A DNA stretch of 64,000 nt, from assembly GCA_942493245.1 (NCBI GenBank), contig OW818685.1:2418001-2482000 (forward strand), given 5' to 3'. The position numbers were made by a program, and so were the translations under genes. The notes beneath the pieces were generated by a model. It did no database searches, was not told the origin of the DNA, and worked only from the letters and a program-made list of their open reading frames with translations. Positions 34,525-48,400 of this stretch are shown here, in pieces. Source of the DNA: DAOPYU01 sp942493245. GTDB lineage: Bacteria; Sumerlaeota; Sumerlaeia; UBA8349. The stretch's first letter is position 1; each line of letters opens with the position of its first letter.

Positions 34525-36402
34525 TGGAGGGTGCGGAAATTAATACGCGATGAAATCGCTGATTTTTCGGGGGCAGAAGGCAATTTGCGACACGCAAAGA
34601 TCGGCCATTTTCTCGATCTCGGATGTTAGTTCCTGCAGAAAAGAAGGATTTTGAGGATTGTGCTTCCCCTGCGGATGTGGCAATTATCGAACAGAAAACG
34701 CAGTTCTGTCGGGATATCACCCGAAAGGCATAGTATCCCTTGTTCATGACGAGAACGGCCGTCTTTGCTGGAGAAACTTGGATCCAATGTTCCCCCATCT
34801 ACTCAAGCCGCCTCCCGTTCGTACCAGGCCAAGACGCCACCGAGGTCCATTTTCCGGACAATCTTCCCCCCGGCAACGGAAACAGATTCCGGTTCGGGAC
34901 TCGTCTTGCAGGTCAAGACCCTGTTCCCAATGTCCCGCCCCTGATGTGGGCGCTCGGTGTGGTAATATCGCAGCCAGGTGCGCTGGATGTAATCCAGATG
35001 GTCAAGGCTCAGGCAGACGAAATGATTGAGACATTGCGCTTTGAAGGTCCCGATATAGCTTTCCACAAAAGCGTTCGCCTTGGGCGCGCGGGGTGGGATC
35101 GGAAGACACCGTGTCCCCGCATCCTTCCAGAAATCCTTGAACTGGGCCGTGAACTTCGTGTCGCGATCATGGATCAGAAATCGCGCGTCCAGCCCCTTGT
35201 CCTCGAGCCACATCGTTGCGTTTCTGACTTGTTGCGCTACCCATCTTTCGTCTGGGTGAAAAGTCGGATAACTCGCAAGGACCCTCCGACTGCCGAGGTG
35301 AATAAACACCAGCACCCATGCGGTCCGAATCCCCGTCAGACTGTAGATCGGCTTTGTGAAGAAATCGACAGCGACAAGACTTTCCATGTGTCCCCGGACG
35401 AAGGTACTCCACGGCATTCCCGGCGCGCTCTTGCTTTTGGCTGGCGACGGGGGAAACCCTTCGCGTTTGAGAATCTCCCGGATCGTCGTCAACCCGATCC
35501 GGAATCCCAGTTTCCGCAGTTCGCCCCAGACGCGTTTGTAGCCCCAGTGGATGTTGTTTGCGACCATCGAGACGATGAGCCGGACAATCTCTGGAGAGGT
35601 CCCCGGTCGTCCCGAGGTTTTCCGAGGCTTGTCCGGTGCAGTGGAACGAAGCCATCGACGATAGGTTTCGGGCTTGACCACAAGCATGATCCCCTGTACA
35701 TCATGTCCACACGCTTGGCCAAGCCGGATCAGTTCCGCACGTTCGGCCGGAGTGGGGGTGATTTTCAGCGTATGAACCCGGCTGCGAAGCATCTGGATCT
35801 GGAAAATCAGAAACTGCATCCGGGCGTTGTACCTGGGCATGAAAAAATGCGCGAAAAAGGTCAGGAGCGCGAGAAGAAAGTTCGAATTCATGGGTTTTCC
35901 AACGTTATTTTATCTTCTTGTATCTTCAGTCATTTCAACAAGACAGGGCGATTCTTGATTTCCGCACCCCCAAGCCAGGAGTGCAAAACGCCAAGCGTAG
36001 GGAAAATACCTGGAAAGATCAAGGTGAAGCGGGGAGTCGAAGTGGGAGTTGGACAGGGAAAGAGAGGGATTGACCTCCAAATCCGGTAATGGAGTCGGTC
36101 AAGCCAACGGAAGAAAACAGGACAACACAGAGGGGCAGGGAAACGGATTTGGGGCAGAGAATCGGAGATTTTGCGACTCGGACCGAGGGGGCAGGGATCT
36201 GACGAGACAACTCCTGTCCCCATAATACTCGGCGAGGAAAAAATTCTCCATTTCTCTCCGGCGAAGGAAATTCGGCTAAATTTTACGTCCCCTTCCGCAA
36301 ACGGCGGAGAAAATTTCTCGACTCACAATCGCCTTTATTTGCAGGGTGATTCGAGGTTTTTCCACAGAGAGTATGAGTTCGTTTTTCAAGGCGCTCTCTC
36401 CA
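34525..36402 (-). mobile_element. Full rve-type insertion sequence, copy B (1.88 kb)
   Basis: Left end TGGAGGGTGCGGAAATTA (34525) and right end GGCGCTCTCTCCA (to 36402) correspond to those of copy A. It holds one minus-strand transposase. The 35892-36402 part is without a supported gene, as in copy A. The middle ~590 bases are identical to copy A while both flanks differ at roughly one base in eight to ten. No target duplication seen. Confidence 0.8.
34803..35891 (-). CDS. Transposase, rve/DDE integrase-core family (copy B), 362 aa
   Basis: Same length and catalytic residues as copy A (VAVDFFTK, LIHDRDTKF, AFVESYIGTF). Differences from copy A include Gln for Lys at residue 27, Gln for Ala at 58, and several in the last 30 residues (EPESVSVAGGKIVRKMD). 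Intact and probably active. Confidence 0.85.
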   Translation of the reverse strand: MNSNFLLALLTFFAHFFMPRYNARMQFLIFQIQMLRSRVHTLKITPTPAERAELIRLGQACGHDVQGIMLVVKPETYRRWLRSTAPDKPRKTSGRPGTSPEIVRLIVSMVANNIHWGYKRVWGELRKLGFRIGLTTIREILKREGFPPSPAKSKSAPGMPWSTFVRGHMESLVAVDFFTKPIYSLTGIRTAWVLVFIHLGSRRVLASYPTFHPDERWVAQQVRNATMWLEDKGLDARFLIHDRDTKFTAQFKDFWKDAGTRCLPIPPRAPKANAFVESYIGTFKAQCLNHFVCLSLDHLDYIQRTWLRYYHTERPHQGRDIGNRVLTCKTSPEPESVSVAGGKIVRKMDLGGVLAWYEREAA

Positions 36403-36410
36403 CTGGGGGC

Positions 36411-36453
36411 AAAGAATGAGCCCGCCCGGTTCGACCGGGCGGGCTCATTCTTT
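36411..36453 (-). terminator. Perfect 20-bp hairpin terminating the giant gene
   Basis: Arms 36411-36430 and 36434-36453 are exact inverse copies (AAAGAATGAGCCCGCCCGGT and complement) with a 3-base loop. It lies 28 bases past the stop of the giant minus-strand gene. The A/T-rich foot of the stem supplies the U tract. Confidence 0.85.
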
Positions 36454-36481
36454 GTATGACAATTTTTCTACGACATCTCTC

Positions 36482-39400
36482 TCAGGGAAGATCGGCGGAC
36501 ACACGCTCCTTGAAACCGGTGTGGGCGCTGTTTCTGGCCCACTTGATCGGTTTGGCGGACCAGCTTTCCCCCCGAATTTCCGGCGTACCGGCGCCACTCT
36601 TCGCCTTGCCGGCGCCAATCGAGATGACCGACGCGCCAAAGTTCGGCAACCACGTATTGTCAGGTTGTTTCGTCGCGCCGGAAATGAAGATTCCCGTTAC
36701 GCCGGTGTCGCCGAACACGGAGCGAATGTCCTTCTGTTTGCTGGCGGTCCCCGCTCCAGACAGAATCACCGACGACTGGGTCTGGAGCACCGCCCGGAGT
36801 TCAGGCAGGAGATAAACCTCGACAGCCGCTTCCCAGGCCGCCCGGGTACGGGTCGTCTCGAGGTCCGCGGCTTCCAGTCCCAATTTCCCTCCGATGTACT
36901 GAACGCCACTCGAACCGCGGAACCTGGCCGACTTCGCGGAGAAGAGCGCCACCTGTCCCGTCGAGATCACCAGAACGGGTTTCGAGTCGCCTCCCGTTAC
37001 GGACAGGCTCACCGGCGCCTGGACATCCATCACCCCCGGAGAAAGAGCGCCGGACCGGAAGACCGGTTGCAAGGCGCCTTTCGAGCCAATCACGAAGGCC
37101 CCGCCCTGGACCGTGAACCTGGCCGGACTGGCCGAAGCGCCCGCCATCACGGTTTCCGGTCTGAAAACACCTCCCTGAACGGAAACCCGCCCCAGTTCAA
37201 GCGCCCGAATCGTTCCGCCGGGAATTTCACCATAACTCAGGCTGGTCACCCCCGTCGTGCGGTTCACATACTTCTTGGTCCCCACCTTGACCGACTGGAT
37301 TTTCTGACTGGGGGCCATCAGGTTCTGCAACAGTACCCCGGTCAGCTGGACACTTGCCGGACGCGGCGCCGACGTCGTCGTGGTCGCCGTCAGGAAGGTG
37401 TTCTCCAACCGCCCCGATCCAGACGAATCCACCAGGGCGTCCATCCGCACCTGTCCCAGGCTCCCGGCCGTCACGTCCTGTACGGCGCAGCCCTTGGCAA
37501 AGAGCGACTTGATCCCCCCGGTCGCCGTCAGCGTCTTGACCGGCGCGTCGGTGTAGAAGACCCCGATGGGGCCGTCAATGGTCACGTTGGGGACCACGCC
37601 GCAGTTGATTGTCAGAATCCCGGGCCGAGCAACCACTTTTTGCCCGGGCCGAACCGCGTTGATCTTGACACTGCTACGGTCGCTCGATTCCGTAATGGTC
37701 AGGCTCCCCTTTGCATCGGCCACCACCGTGCAATTCCGATAGGTCACTTTCCAGGCCAGATTGAGCGGACTGTCATCCGGAGCAGCCGCCCAACCGGCGT
37801 CCGCTTCGCTGAAGTCACTTGCCGTCGCCCCCTGAGCGTCCCGCGCCACCTGCACCGAGTAGAAATACGTCACCAGCGCTTCCGGCGGCTGATCCGTGAA
37901 CGTGGTGGTTGTGATCCAGTCGCTGAGCGCCAGAGGTTCTTCCGCCGGAGACGTGGAACGGAACACCCGGTAGTAGGTCTGGGGAATCGAATTCCACGTC
38001 ACCTGAATCGTCCGCAGGAACTGCCCGTCGGATGCTGCGACGCCCGTGGGCGGCAGCCACTCGTGCACCTCCGTGACCGTATCGGGTTGCGCAGGTATCG
38101 GCTCGACATTCCCAACCCAGTCGCGGGCAATCGTGTAGAAACTGTACGAGTGGTTCGGTTCACCCAGATAGACCGCCTGAGTCTCAGTGGTGGCGCCCAG
38201 CCACAACTGATAAACAGCCTCGTTGTCTTTCTTGACATAGAGGTCATAGGAGGCCACACCCGATCCTCCCGCATTATCGACGCCGGACCACGTGACCAGG
38301 AAGTGCGCGTCCGTTGTCTCGGGCAGGGCATCCACTGCGCTTTGCGGAGCCTGTCCGTCCAAAGTATTGACCGTCACGTTCGTGACAATCGGCGCATTGA
38401 CGTCGAACACGATCGAAGCCTGATTCTGAATAACCGTCCCGTCCGGCAGCCCCGCCTTGGACGAAACCTTGTAAGTCACGTATCCCTCGCCGACATGTGT
38501 GATGTCGTTGGGAGGCAGGAAGCCCGCCAGCGGGTCTTCCGGTATGCCTCCAGTGACCGGGTCCACACTCCGGATTGTCCAGTTGACCACTCCTGAGAAG
38601 GTATCGAGCGCGACGTTTACCCGAACCGGGTTGGGATCATTGGCCACAGTCGTCTGGGTCTGGTAAGAACGCAGACCAGCCGGAACCGCCACCGAAGTGT
38701 TGGCGAAGGCGACTTGCATAACCTCGAACGAGGACCAGTCGAGGTTGGCATCCAATTGGTCGGCGACGGTCACCTGTTGCGCCTTGGCGCTGGCCGTCGT
38801 CATGTTCTCGAAGTGGACGGTAAAAATCAGCGTTTCGGATGGCTGTACGAAACCGCCCGGCCCGAATCCGACCGTGTCTTTTTCGTTCGGATCGTAGCTG
38901 CCCTTCTTGGGGATTTTCTTCTTGTCCTCCGGTTTGGGTTTCGGCGGCTTCGGGAGGGGGCGTTTGGGCTTGTTGCCTTTGCCATCCTGGCAATAGTCGG
39001 CGCCCGCCTGAACGGCCCGCATATTGGCGTGGTGGCGTTTGGCCCAGGCCAGGAATTGCTCCTGAGCCTGTGAGTAAACCGACAGGGCCGCAGGAAGATC
39101 GTTGTTCACCCTCTTGTTCATTTCATCTCTCAATTTCAGGAAATCTCGACCGATGGCGTAAACTCCATAAATCTTACCCAGATAGCCATTCCCCAGGCCC
39201 GCTCCATGCTTGAAAACCCAGTCATGGAGGAACGCTTCCGCCTTGATGAACTGATCGCACAGGGTCTCGGCCGCATTGAAATCACCCGCAATCCACGCTT
39301 TCCCGATCAAACCGGCAAGATCCACCATCCGATCCACTCCAAACAGAAGAGCATCTGCGGCCGGAGCGCCCACTCGATTGGCAATATCGGTCTTTGCATC

Positions 39401-42400
39401 CACAAAGTCATCCCGTTTCGGTTGAAGAATGCTGGACAGCGTCTTCAACGTTTTGGCCCCCCACAATGCGCTTTCCGCCAGAGTCAAAGACATATCGGCT
39501 GCTGACAGATCATCCAAGGCGCCGTACGCATACTGCCAGTCTTCGAACGCTTTTCGAACCGCGCGTTCACTCTTGATCGCCTCATCGTAAGCGTCACTCC
39601 ACGCCTGGCACCAGCGCGTGATCTTGATTCGAGTATAAGAGAGGAGCCAATTGTCACTGTACGGCCATTCGGGAGGTTGTACTCCCAGGGTGTCGGCGCC
39701 CCAACGCGCGGCCAGAGCGGCCTGTGCCTCGGAACCGGTCACCCCATCCGAAGTGAAGGAAGCCAGGTTTATGTCCGAATGCAATGCGACCGCATCGTTC
39801 AGCGCCACCACAGCGGAAGCGGTCTTCAACGCAGGTTCGAGAGCCGTGACGGAAAAACCCTCAATGGCGGAGAACGGAGTACTGATGGCTGTTCGGGCGC
39901 TGATGGCGATCGCCATGAGCGGACCCAGTTGGAAGTCTTCCTGAACCAGCCCGATACCGGGAAGTGTCACCGTGTGCCGAACCGGCAGGAAACCCGGAAC
40001 GGCAACCGTGATCTCCCACTCCCCTTGCGGAAGCGGCCCCAGCTGGTACGTTCCATCGTTCTCAGTGACCGTATTGAGTAACGGAATCCCCGATGCCCCT
40101 GTCAACGCGACTTGCGCAGAAACTACCGGCGCCCCCAACGGATCGGTGACCCGGCCCGTCAGGGTTGTGGCGGTGGTGAGCAGGGTCGCATTGAGAATCC
40201 GAGTCGGCGCCGCGCTGGAAACTGCAACGCCGTTGAAGAAGGCGGGGCAATGCTCCGCATCGGCCACCCACAGGTCGTAGGTTCCGTCTGCCAATGTATC
40301 GAGCGTGTAACGTCCCGTTGAGGGGTCCACCAATGCAATATGACTCTCTCTCGTTGAGGTTTCCACCGCGCTGACATACGCGAAGAGCATGGCATTTCCC
40401 TCATCGCGCACCCAGCCGGAAACTGTCCGGGCTGCTTTCATCTGAATATCGAGCGCCGCGCCGGAATCCGTTACGGAAACCGTCCGCACTTCACGAGCGA
40501 GCCCCCGGAAAGTAACCGAGACCACATAATCGCCCGGAACCAGACTCGAGAAGGAAACGACTCCCCCTGCATCCGTCTGAGAACCAATCGCCAGACCTTG
40601 AGAATCGGGAATAGCGGCGGGCCGAACCGAGACAGAGGCCTCCGGGACAGGGCCATTGGTTGAATCGGTTACCGTCACACTCAACGGAGCGGTTCCCGCC
40701 TTGAGCGGTGGCGCCTGTGTTTCGACCCCAATCGTCGCCGTAAGGTTGGACTGAAGCGCCACGCCCATTTCCGGGGTGGCAACTCCCACCTCAAATGGAC
40801 CGGACTGGAAGACCAGGAACCGATACACGCCTGAAGCGTCGGAAACAGTGGACTCGACCAACTGGCCCGCCTGGAACAGAGACACCGACTTTCCAGCCAC
40901 GGAGCCATTGCCGTCTTCCACCGTACCCGTAATGGTCCCGGCAGCCAGAACCAGATCCACCGAATGTTCGTTATTCGCGGTATCCAGTGTGAGTACCTGA
41001 CGGGCCAGAGTATTTCCACCCGCATCTCCCACACTGATCGCATAAGAACCATCCGGCAGATTCTGGAACAGATAATCCCCATTGCCTTGCGTGGCCATGG
41101 TCTGTCCAAATCTGTAATGCACTCCCACGGTTCCAATCGGGGACAGGGTCACGGCAACTCCAGCCACCGGCGCACTGCCCTGAAGCTGCACCACGCCCGA
41201 AATACGACCTGCCGGGCGGAGTGTCGCATCAAGAGTCGCGTCGCTCCCCTCTGGCACCGTGATCGGGAACGAATTGGTCAGATACTGGTCCGCCTTGACC
41301 CAGATATTCTGTTCCCCAGCCAACAAATCGGGGAAGTGGAACACCCCCGCCGCATCCGTGAAAATGCGCTGAGTGTAACGCCCCTTGGCGTCGGTCAGGA
41401 TGGTGGCATTCGCAATCGGCAGATTCGTCTTCGCATCTCGAACCGTACCGAGAACTCCTCCCCCCTGGGTCAGATGCAATACAACACCGGACAGATAACC
41501 TCCCGCGGTCATTGTAATACCTTCCAGTGTTCCAGCGCCAAACCCACTGGCTGTAACCGTCAGTGTGTAAGTTCCCGGCGCCAGACCGGTCACCTCATAA
41601 CGACCACTCTCATCCGTTTCAGCACTCTGTCCGCCATTCGAATCCCCACTTTGTCCATGCAGACGCGCCATGACGACCGCTTTGGCAACCGGTTTCCCAT
41701 CGGGTGAAAGAACCAGACCTTGAATACTTCCACCCGGAGTCATCTCGAACAGGACACTGGTGGCGCCCTGACTCGGCAGATCCACCGACTTGACGACCGG
41801 TGAAACAAAACCCACAGCCGTGGCCTGAACCCGCAGCATACCAGGCTCCATGTCAGTCACTTCAAAATATCCCTCCGCATCCGATTCGACTGACTGAACT
41901 TCCTCGGAAAGAAGATTCCTCACGGTGACCAGCGCACTTCCCACCGGTTCAGCGTCCCAGGCGTTCAAAACTCGGCCAGACACCCGTCCCCGCGCGGTCA
42001 AAATAATTTCCAGGCCTTGAATCGTTCCATCGGTTGTGACATCCAGAGACGCCTGGTCGCCGGTGAAGTAATCCTGTACAGAGAGAGCATAGTGTCCAGC
42101 CGGCACATCCCGGAAACTGAAAGAGCCATCGTACCAGGTTCTGGTGAGGCTTGTCTTGCTGGTGGCGGTATCCTCGAGGGTCATCAGAACCCGCGACAGA
42201 GGATGTGTCTTGTCGCCCAAGTACAGTTTTCCTTCAACTTTCGCTCCCGGCAGGAACGCCTCTTCCCGCATGATCATGTACTGGACGATGTTCGCAACAA
42301 CCGCCGACCCGACATGGTACCGGGCCATTTCATCCGCCGCATCGCCGAGTACCTGGAGAAATTCGCCATAGGTTGTGGCAGGGTACTTGGTTTCGAGTGC

Positions 42401-45400
42401 GGTTACGGCATCCTGCCAGAGGGGATGGGAATCGTCCGGACGAACGGCTTGGAAATAAACTTCCCAGTCGAACGGCTCCTGAGAATCACCCTCTTTGGAT
42501 GACAACAGTAAGGAAGAATCTCCACTGCTGGACGGCAAGACATTGAATCCGACCCGGCGCTGCTCTCCCGGACGAAGGACTCCGGTGCTGATCTCGCCGG
42601 GATTTCCGCCCAGGAACTGCAATTCTGTCTCTGTCCCCGGTTCTGTCCCTTCCGGCCAGAGCGGATCGCCACTGTCGGAAGAAAGAATCAACAGGGGAAC
42701 GGGCAGATCGGCGTCGCCCACGTTTGCATACTCGATGATTCCATAAAAGGCCCGTCCCGGCCGGGCGGTCTGGGGTGTCACAAGACGGGCGCTCAACAAC
42801 CCGCCCCCCCCCTGTTGTACCGTGAATGCACTGGCCAGACTTCGGCTTTCCCCGTTCTGGGTGACCACCACGTCATATACCCCGAGTGCCACACCTCGCA
42901 GGTCGAAAGAAGCCAGAATGGTCGTCGAGTCCAGCGGTTCCACCTTCTGTGCGACCACTTCGGTTCCATCCTCCGAATTTTTCAGACTGGCCGAAAGTCC
43001 CTGAAGGAATCCGCTTCCATATACCGGCAGCGTCAACTGTCCCAGGTTTCCTCCCCGCCGAACTCCGATGTCCTCAATGGCAAAGGAACTCACTCGAGCC
43101 TGAATGGAGTATTCCAACGCGCCAGGCGAGAGACGATCGGGTTGCACGAGCAGATACACCGTGCGGGGCGCATCGGGGGAAGGCAATGCCAGGCGCGCAT
43201 CGGGAGAATTCCAGTCGCGGCTGCTCTGGTCGCAGGATTGCGCCGAAGGCATGGAATCGAATCCCGCATAGAGATTCGTCTGTCCCTCAATCGAAGAAGC
43301 ATCCAGGACAACCTCGATCTGCGTGGACACATCCTGTCGGACCTTATACCAAACCGCATCACTGGGAGCCGGGAATGAGGACGTGACAGGAGTTCCCACG
43401 ATTAGTTCGGGAACGGAAAGGGTACTGGGCATCGAGGAAAGCGAGGTGTTGTTGGCGCTGTTGCGCCCCTCAAAGACTTCGCCTCTGGCGTTCGTACGCA
43501 CCTGCCAGCGGTACACACCCTCGACTCCGCCCGGTACGCGCAAGACTTTTGTAAACGTGATGGATTGTCCAGGCGCCAACGTGGATGTTGTCACCAGAAC
43601 CTCGACCGTCCCCAACTCGGTTCCCGCCGCCTGGGCCGAATCACTCACCAGTGAAATAGCGTCATGCCACGGCCCCAATGCATTCGCGGACCCGACGTTC
43701 TGGATCGTCCAGGTAACGGCCACCTGAGTGCCTGCTTCGACATTCAAAGGACCGGCAACGGAATCCACCACCAGGTCGATATCCGACTCGGCTGTCTCGA
43801 CAAATTCGAACGCTCCGAGATCGGCAAGAGCTCCGTTTGCTGTGGAGGAACCCGTATTGGCCGTGCGTGGATCGTCATACCGCGGCGAACCGGTGAAATC
43901 CTTCTGACTGGCACTGACACCCTCGGCGGCGTCAATCAGCGGGCTTCGGTAGGAAAGCCGGTAATTGCCGCGGTCGGGGTCTTTATACAGGGGATCGACG
44001 GCGGTGTTGCCATTCTGGCCTGTGTAATTGGTCAGATTGACATAATCGCAGTTCCCACCCGCTGCGAGCGGATTCCAGGTGTTATTGCTGCGAACGGAAA
44101 GTACTTGTCCAAAGTCAAACTGAATCCCGGCGTTCAGACTGTTGGAAACACTGTTGTTCACCGCCTCCAGAGTCCCACCGTGGATAAGCAGCGCGATCCG
44201 GTTGCGGTCCAGCGTACAATTGACCACCCGAACCGGCGAACCGGGGTGGGCGGAAATCGCACGGTCTATGTTCTTGAACACGCTGTTTGTGATAGATACC
44301 GGACCGCCCCAGGCCAGAACACCATCGAAGAAAGCGTTCTCGACCACACAGGCGTTCAGTGTGGTTGAAGTATTGCCTCCGGCGGTTCGAATCACGCCGG
44401 TCTGGTCCCAGTTGCCCGACGCGGTCCCACCGCCGTAATAAATCCGCGCATGCTCAAAGTGCGCAACGCCATCCACATAAATCCAGCGCCAGTCGCCCGC
44501 GGCAGGCTGGGTTTTGTCAGCATCGCTGTTGCTATCCCCTCCCACCGAATCGTCCACCAGCGATGTAAAAACCACCGGCTGCGCAAAAGACCCGATCGCG
44601 GAAATCTCGGCCCCCGAAGAAACGGTAATTCCCACCTTGGAACCCAGTTTCACAACCGCTCCGGGCAGGATGGTCAACTTGAGTCCTGCCGGGATGGTCA
44701 AATCCGAGGGTACAATATGCAGGAACGTCCCATTCCAGATCTCATTGGATGTCAAGGTTCCAGAATGGTGCGTCACGGCATAGCGAACCTCCACATACTC
44801 GCTCAGGAGCAACTGTCCCGTACCCTCAGTGGTCAGTCCTCGCCACTCTCCGGGACGTGGACGGGTAAGATCTCCATCCAGGTTGCTGTCTCCTCCCGCC
44901 GTATCGTCGGAAATTGAGGTCAGAATGATCGGCTCCTGTAGCGTCGCCGGCGCGCTGAGCGTCCCACCATCCTGAACCGTGATGCCTGTATTGCGAACAA
45001 ATTTCACGATCGAACCCGGTTCAATAAAGAGGGTTATCCCCCCCGCGACGATCAGATCCTTTTCCACAATGTGGACAATATCGGCTTTCCACGTCGTGGT
45101 CGTTTCGAGTGTCCCGGAATGCCACATCACGCTGTTGTTGATCAGAACACTGGTCGAGAATTCCCCAATGAGGTTGTGGTCTGTATCGCGGAAAGCCAGA
45201 CGCAGTTCACACATCCCGTCGGGAACCTGGGTGGTATCCCAAGTCACTCCCTGACGCGCCCCCAGCCCTGCCCCCAGGAAATGCTCCACCCCGTCCACAT
45301 AGGCCCGCAGTTCACCGCCGGAATAGAGACCCACTCCGAGCACATCCCATTCGATCCACGCGGAAGCGCCATGCAATTGTCCATGGGCCGGGCTGATCCA

Positions 45401-48400
45401 GTTACACACCGGATGGTCCACAAACCGGATCGTTCCATCCTGCCCATCGCGATCCCCCGCTTCCCCACCCTTCGCAGAGAACTGCCCCAGCGCAAACTGG
45501 TTGTTGGAACAATAGACCGCAATGCGGCCACCGCCGCCGCCGCCGGAGTATCCGTCTGTCGGCCCACCATCGGCCCGGAACAATCCGTCGCCCATCAAGC
45601 GATACGTGTTGATTAGAATCGAACCACCCGCGCCCCCGCCGAAATCGGCATCCCCATTATGGCCAATCGCCGAGACCAGACCCTCCTGAGTGAACGTATT
45701 GTCCACATTGATCCGGATGGCGCCACCGCCGTGTCCGTAGTTAGAGCCATTGTCGGAAGTTCCCCCCGCTGACCCCAGATCCACGGGGAATTCGTCCGAG
45801 CCATAGGCGATCCCGCCGGCCCCATTCCCACTGCCGCCAGCACCGCCGTATCCACCACCGCCACTATTGTACCAACCCCCATTCTTGCCGCCTCCCGGCC
45901 CATAGCCGTCCCGGAAACTTCCAGCAATATACCCTTGGTAGTCCGCATCAATCCGGGAGGATGCGTCGAGTTTCAGGTTGCCCGCACTCAGGGTCGAACC
46001 GATGCCTTTCCACTCACCCTCAACCCGGCCGTTGCGATTCTTGCTCGGCAACACAATCGTTGAGGAAGTCAGAACATCCAGGTCGCCCCAGACCGTCAGG
46101 CTCGATCCCCCATAGAGGGTCAATTTCGCCTGATTGTCGAGAACGACTCCGTCGTACACCAGATCGGAATCCTCGGGGAACCACAGGTTGTGATAGACCT
46201 GCAGATACTGCTGGTTCTGCCAGACCTGAACAAACGCGATGGTTCCCTCTTCGCCAGGTTGCGAACCGGTTCCTGCGTGCGCGCTGGAACCCAGGAATCC
46301 TTCAAAGCCCGGAGAAGATTCGTAGTAGACCGCAATCCGTCCGCCCGCGCCACCGCCGGACCCATTGTCCACACAGGTTCCTCCGTCGGTTTGGAACAGC
46401 CCGGTACCGGCCAGAACATTCGTCCGCACGGCAATCGAGCCACCCGCACCCCCGCCATAATCGCCATTCGAATCAGTACCATTCGCCGTCACTACTCCAT
46501 CCAGAAGGAGCGTGTTATTCACGAATAGTTGGATGGCGCCTCCGCCGTGTCCGTACATACTGCCATTATCGGAGGAACCACCCGCCGAACCCGGTTCAAG
46601 CGGCCAGGTGGGCGAATCATAGGCACTCCCTCCCGCGCTGTTGGCATTTCCACCCGCTCCCCCGTGTCCAGCCCCACCACTGCCGTACCAGCCGCCATTG
46701 CGGCTACCGCCCGGACCATTCCCATCCCGGAAATTCCCGGCGGTATAACCCTGTCCGTCAGATGTAATGACCGAACCACTAGTGACAGTCACATTGTCCG
46801 CCGTGACCACCACTCCGGTTCCCTTCCACTCTCCATCCACCCGTCCGTCCAGATTCTTACCTTCCAGTCGCAGAACCGAATTGTCCGTGACAATCAAGTC
46901 TTGAACCGTGATCTGGGAACCGCCATCCACTTCCAGCAACGCATTGCGGGAAAGTGTCAGCGTGTTGTAATCCAGAACCGTATCTTCCGGAAAATAGACA
47001 TACTCATAGATCTTGAGGTGTTTTTCCCCATTGTGGGTATCCACAAACAGGGTCGTTCCCCGCCCGCCCATCTGCGAGCCGGTTCCGCTGTTGGCCGTGG
47101 AAGTTTTCCAACCGGTAAATCCGCTCCCCGCATTGTAATACACAGCAATCCGGCCACCGCCTCCGCCTCCGGAATTATTAAACAGACAGGTTCCCCCGTT
47201 CGCCCGGAAAAACCCCGTTCCGGCCAACACATTCGTTTTCACGGCAATAGATCCGCCCGAACCACCACCATAATCCCAAATCGAATCGGAACCATTCGCG
47301 GAAATCACACCCTCCAGAGTGAACGTCCCCTCCACAAACAGTTGAATCGCTCCCCCCCCATGGCCCATCAGATCCCCTTGATCGGACGATCCACCCGCCG
47401 AGCCAAGTTCAACCGGCCAGGTCGGCGAATCGTAGGACGGTCCCCCTGCGCTGTTAGCATTCCCTCCCACCCCGCCGTGTCCGCCCCCGCCACTTCCATA
47501 CCAGCCGCCATTTCTGCCTCCACCTGGGCCATTTCCATCCCGGAAATATCCGGCGGTATATCCCTGCCCGTCCGCTGTGATGCGCGAAGTTGCGTCCACA
47601 GTCAAGTCTCCGACCGTGAAAGTTCCACCCTTCCCGGCCCAGACATTGTCCACCAATCCCGTATTATCGGTCCCCAGGGTCCATAACGTCGAAGTGGTCA
47701 AGAGACTTAACGTATCCACTTGGACCGTGCTTCCGCCGCCAATACTCAGAACCGAGTTGTTTGTCGCCGTGAAAGTCGTTGCCGTAATGGAACTCTTGGA
47801 ACCGACTGCAAAAGTCCCCTGATCCACGTTGATGGAGTCATAAGACACGGTAGAATCGGGATAGAAAACCAAGTTCTGGTACACGGTCAGATGGCGCTTT
47901 GCCCCCTCGCGCCAGATGAGCGCGATGGTTCCCGGTTGACCGGCCTGAGCGCCACTGCCACCCGTTGCGGAAGTGTTTCGGAACCCGGTAAAGTTCGCGG
48001 CCTCCTCGTAATACAGGGCGATTCGCCCACCGCCACCGCCGCCCGAACTATTGTTCAGGCAAGCGCCCCCATCGGCCCGAAATAAACCACTCCCCACCAA
48101 CTCGTGCGTCTCAACCAGAATGCTGCCACCCGCTCCACCCGCAAAATCGGAATCGCCAAAGAGACCACTGGCTGTCACGCGACCATCCAGATAAAATTGA
48201 TTCTTTACATGAATCTGAATCGCGCCTCCACCATGTCCGTAGAAAGTTCCGTTGTCTGAAGTCCCCCCCGCCGATCCCGGCTGGGTCGGCCAAATCGGAT
48301 CGTCGTAAATATTGCCCCCCGCGCCGTTGGCGGATCCCCCCGCCCCTCCGTGCGCGCCCCCACCACTTGGATACCAGGCTCCACTCTTCCCCCCCCCGGG

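Noticed and set aside
36416..38596. Long plus-strand frame opposite the end of the giant gene
   Set aside because: Antisense of coding DNA, runs through the terminator hairpin and shows Arg/Gly-rich low-quality sequence.
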